This document shows, one piece after another, positions 4,645 to 5,688 of a stretch of 5,688 nucleotides of DNA; the stretch's first letter is position 1; each line of letters starts with the position of its first letter. The translations under genes were made by a program, and so were the position numbers. Source of the DNA: Planctomycetota bacterium (GTDB taxonomy: Bacteria > Planctomycetota > B143-G9); contig QNBY01000085.1 of the NCBI GenBank assembly GCA_003644275.1, forward strand, positions 1 through 5,688. Reading direction: 5' to 3'. A model generated the notes under the pieces. It did no database searches. It was given only the letters and a program-made list of their open reading frames with translations, and was not told where the DNA came from.

Positions 4645-5567
4645 TGCCCCCCCGCCCCGACCTCTCCGTCTCCCTCGCGGGCCTCGAGCTTTCCGTCCCC
4701 CTCATGACGGCCTCGGGAACCTGCGGCTCCGGCCTCGAACTCGCCCCCTACCTCGAGCCGGGCTCCATCGGCGCCCTCGTCCCCAAATCGGTCACCCTGA
4801 ATCCCCGCGCGGGAAACCCCAACCCGCGCCTCTGGGAGACGCCTTGCGGGCTTCTCAACTCCATCGGCCTCCAGAACGAGGGGCTCGCCGAGTTCCTCGC
4901 CTCCCTCCCCGCCTTGGCCGGTCTGGGCGTCCCCATCCTCGCCAGCGTGGCCGGCTTCTCCGTCTCGGAGTTCGAGCGCCTCGCCGCGGAGCTGGCCGCG
5001 AGGGACGAGGTGGCCGCCCTGGAGCTCAACATCTCCTGCCCCAACGTCGAGAAGGGCGGGATGGCCTTCGGCACCGATCCCGCCTCCGCCGCCCGCGTGG
5101 TGGAGGCCGCCAGGCGCGCCTCGCCGCACAAACCGCTGCTCGTGAAGCTCTCGCCCAACGTCGCCGACATGGTGCCCGTCGCCCGCGCGGCGCAGGACGC
5201 GGGCGCGGACGCCCTTACCGTGATGAACACCCTCCTCGGCATGGCGGTGGACCCCGTCTCCCGCCGCCCCAGGCTCGCAAACCTCTACGGCGGCCTTTCC
5301 GGCCCCGCCGTGAAACCCGTGGCCCTCCGCTTCGTCCATCAGGTGAGCCGCGCCGTATCCCTCCCCGTGGTGGGATGCGGCGGCGTAAGGACCGGCCTCG
5401 ACGTGGTGGAGTTCATGCTCTGCGGCGCTTCCGCCGTCCAGGTGGGAACCGCCCTCCTGGCCGATCCGGCGGCCCCGGCCCGGATAGTCCGCGAGCTCGA
5501 GGAATACTGCGCCCGCCACGGCGTCGCCGCCGTCCGCGACCTCGTCGGCGCGCTCGAGACCGAATGA
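4644..5567 (+). CDS. pyrD: Dihydroorotate dehydrogenase, class 1B type catalytic subunit
   Basis: 307 aa, normal for PyrDB. It oxidises dihydroorotate to orotate in de novo pyrimidine synthesis, with FMN in a TIM barrel. Visible signatures: MTASGTCGSG (21-30), the FMN-contacting VPKSVT (46-51), LNSIGLQN (71-78), the NISCPN active-site loop with catalytic C132, K168 (LLVKLSPN), NTLLGMAVD (195-203), GGLSGPAVKP (216-225) and the phosphate-binding GCGGVRTG (244-251). A cysteine base (not serine) and a cytosolic-type N-terminus without a membrane helix place it in class 1. Overall pattern and length favour 1B, which normally works with the Fe-S/FAD subunit PyrK and uses NAD. No pyrK gene is in the window. 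It is translationally coupled to lspA through a 1-nt overlap and has a strong Shine-Dalgarno. Identification is secure; the subclass is probable. Confidence 0.96.
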   Translation: MPPRPDLSVSLAGLELSVPLMTASGTCGSGLELAPYLEPGSIGALVPKSVTLNPRAGNPNPRLWETPCGLLNSIGLQNEGLAEFLASLPALAGLGVPILASVAGFSVSEFERLAAELAARDEVAALELNISCPNVEKGGMAFGTDPASAARVVEAARRASPHKPLLVKLSPNVADMVPVARAAQDAGADALTVMNTLLGMAVDPVSRRPRLANLYGGLSGPAVKPVALRFVHQVSRAVSLPVVGCGGVRTGLDVVEFMLCGASAVQVGTALLADPAAPARIVRELEEYCARHGVAAVRDLVGALETE

Positions 5568-5646
5568 GGCCCGCGGTGAAACATTCCGCCCCCCGCGGAG
5601 TTCTTCTCTTCGCGGGAGGCCGGACGCCCGAAAAGAGAGGTTCGAG

Positions 5647-5688
5647 ATGAAACGCTTCCCCCTCTTCCTCCTCCTTCTCCTCCTCCTC
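5647..5688 (+). CDS. Start of a secreted or membrane protein, cut by window end
   Basis: ATG at 5647 with GAGAGG 6 nt upstream. The 14 visible codons read MKRFPLF followed by seven leucines, the n-region and hydrophobic core of a Sec signal peptide. Nothing can be said about the mature protein. The 79-bp gap after pyrD has no clear terminator or promoter, only a 6-bp stem CCCGCG/CGCGGG (5592-5597 with 5611-5616), so it may be co-transcribed with lspA-pyrD. If the mature protein began with a lipobox cysteine it would be an LspA substrate, but that lies outside the window. Confidence 0.7.
   Translation, partial: MKRFPLFLLLLLLL

Noticed and set aside
4500..5519. 339-codon minus-strand open frame opposite pyrD
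   Set aside because: Antisense to a secure pyrD, low-complexity Gly/His/Glu composition, no ribosome site or domain; a GC-rich artefact.
5592..5616. Hairpin CCCGCG/CGCGGG after pyrD as a terminator
   Set aside because: Only 6 bp with a 13-nt loop and no T-run after it; the next gene may be co-transcribed.

Overview
This is a GC-rich bacterial window with five complete protein genes and two cut by the window edges. It has no RNA genes, mobile elements, CRISPR arrays or prophage genes. The recognisable genes (rsgA, lspA, a class 1B-type pyrD) are housekeeping bacterial genes, and a PDZ-domain protein and an anti-sigma-factor-like membrane protein suggest an envelope-stress theme. The taxon cannot be fixed from this. 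Isoleucine codon use is distinctive: by hand count over the genes I accept, ATC is about 29, ATA about 17 and ATT about 2, so ATA is strongly preferred over ATT despite the high GC. Together with apparent leaderless promoters, this points away from a typical enteric-like proteobacterium, but I would not name a phylum.

Layout. (1) Positions 2-433: the C-terminal end of a PDZ protein, closed by a perfect hairpin terminator (456-489). (2) Positions 501-528: a good match to an ECF (sigma-E-type) promoter, GGAACAA-N15-GTCAAA. It sits directly before a 269-aa single-pass membrane protein (548-1357) built like an anti-sigma factor, which ends at a textbook terminator (1382-1419, 8 T's). (3) rsgA (1460-2404), a ribosome-assembly GTPase. 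A consensus TATAAT lies 8 nt before its ATG and there is no Shine-Dalgarno sequence, so its mRNA is predicted to be leaderless. (4) A bidirectional terminator (2433-2459) separates rsgA from a convergent minus-strand block. That block holds an unrecognised membrane-anchored or secreted protein (3104-2481) and, upstream of it, a MerR/excisionase-type HTH regulator with a CxxC-x12-CxxC cluster (3932-3306). (5) A 217-bp divergent intergenic region carries one promoter for the HTH gene and one for lspA, plus a 9-bp inverted repeat. (6) lspA (4150-4644) overlaps pyrD (4644-5567) by one base. After 79 bp a new gene begins with a signal peptide and runs off the end (5647-5688).

How the parts relate. 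The PDZ and anti-sigma-like genes fit an extracytoplasmic stress module, but no sigma factor gene is visible. The lspA-pyrD pair is translationally coupled and differs in initiation mode: lspA appears leaderless, whereas pyrD has a strong AAGGAGG. The HTH regulator is divergent from lspA and could regulate itself or the lspA operon, but that is inference. I did not find a clear new multi-gene system. The most interesting signals are regulatory: the ECF promoter before the anti-sigma-like gene, the paired leaderless promoters, and the cysteine-cluster HTH protein.
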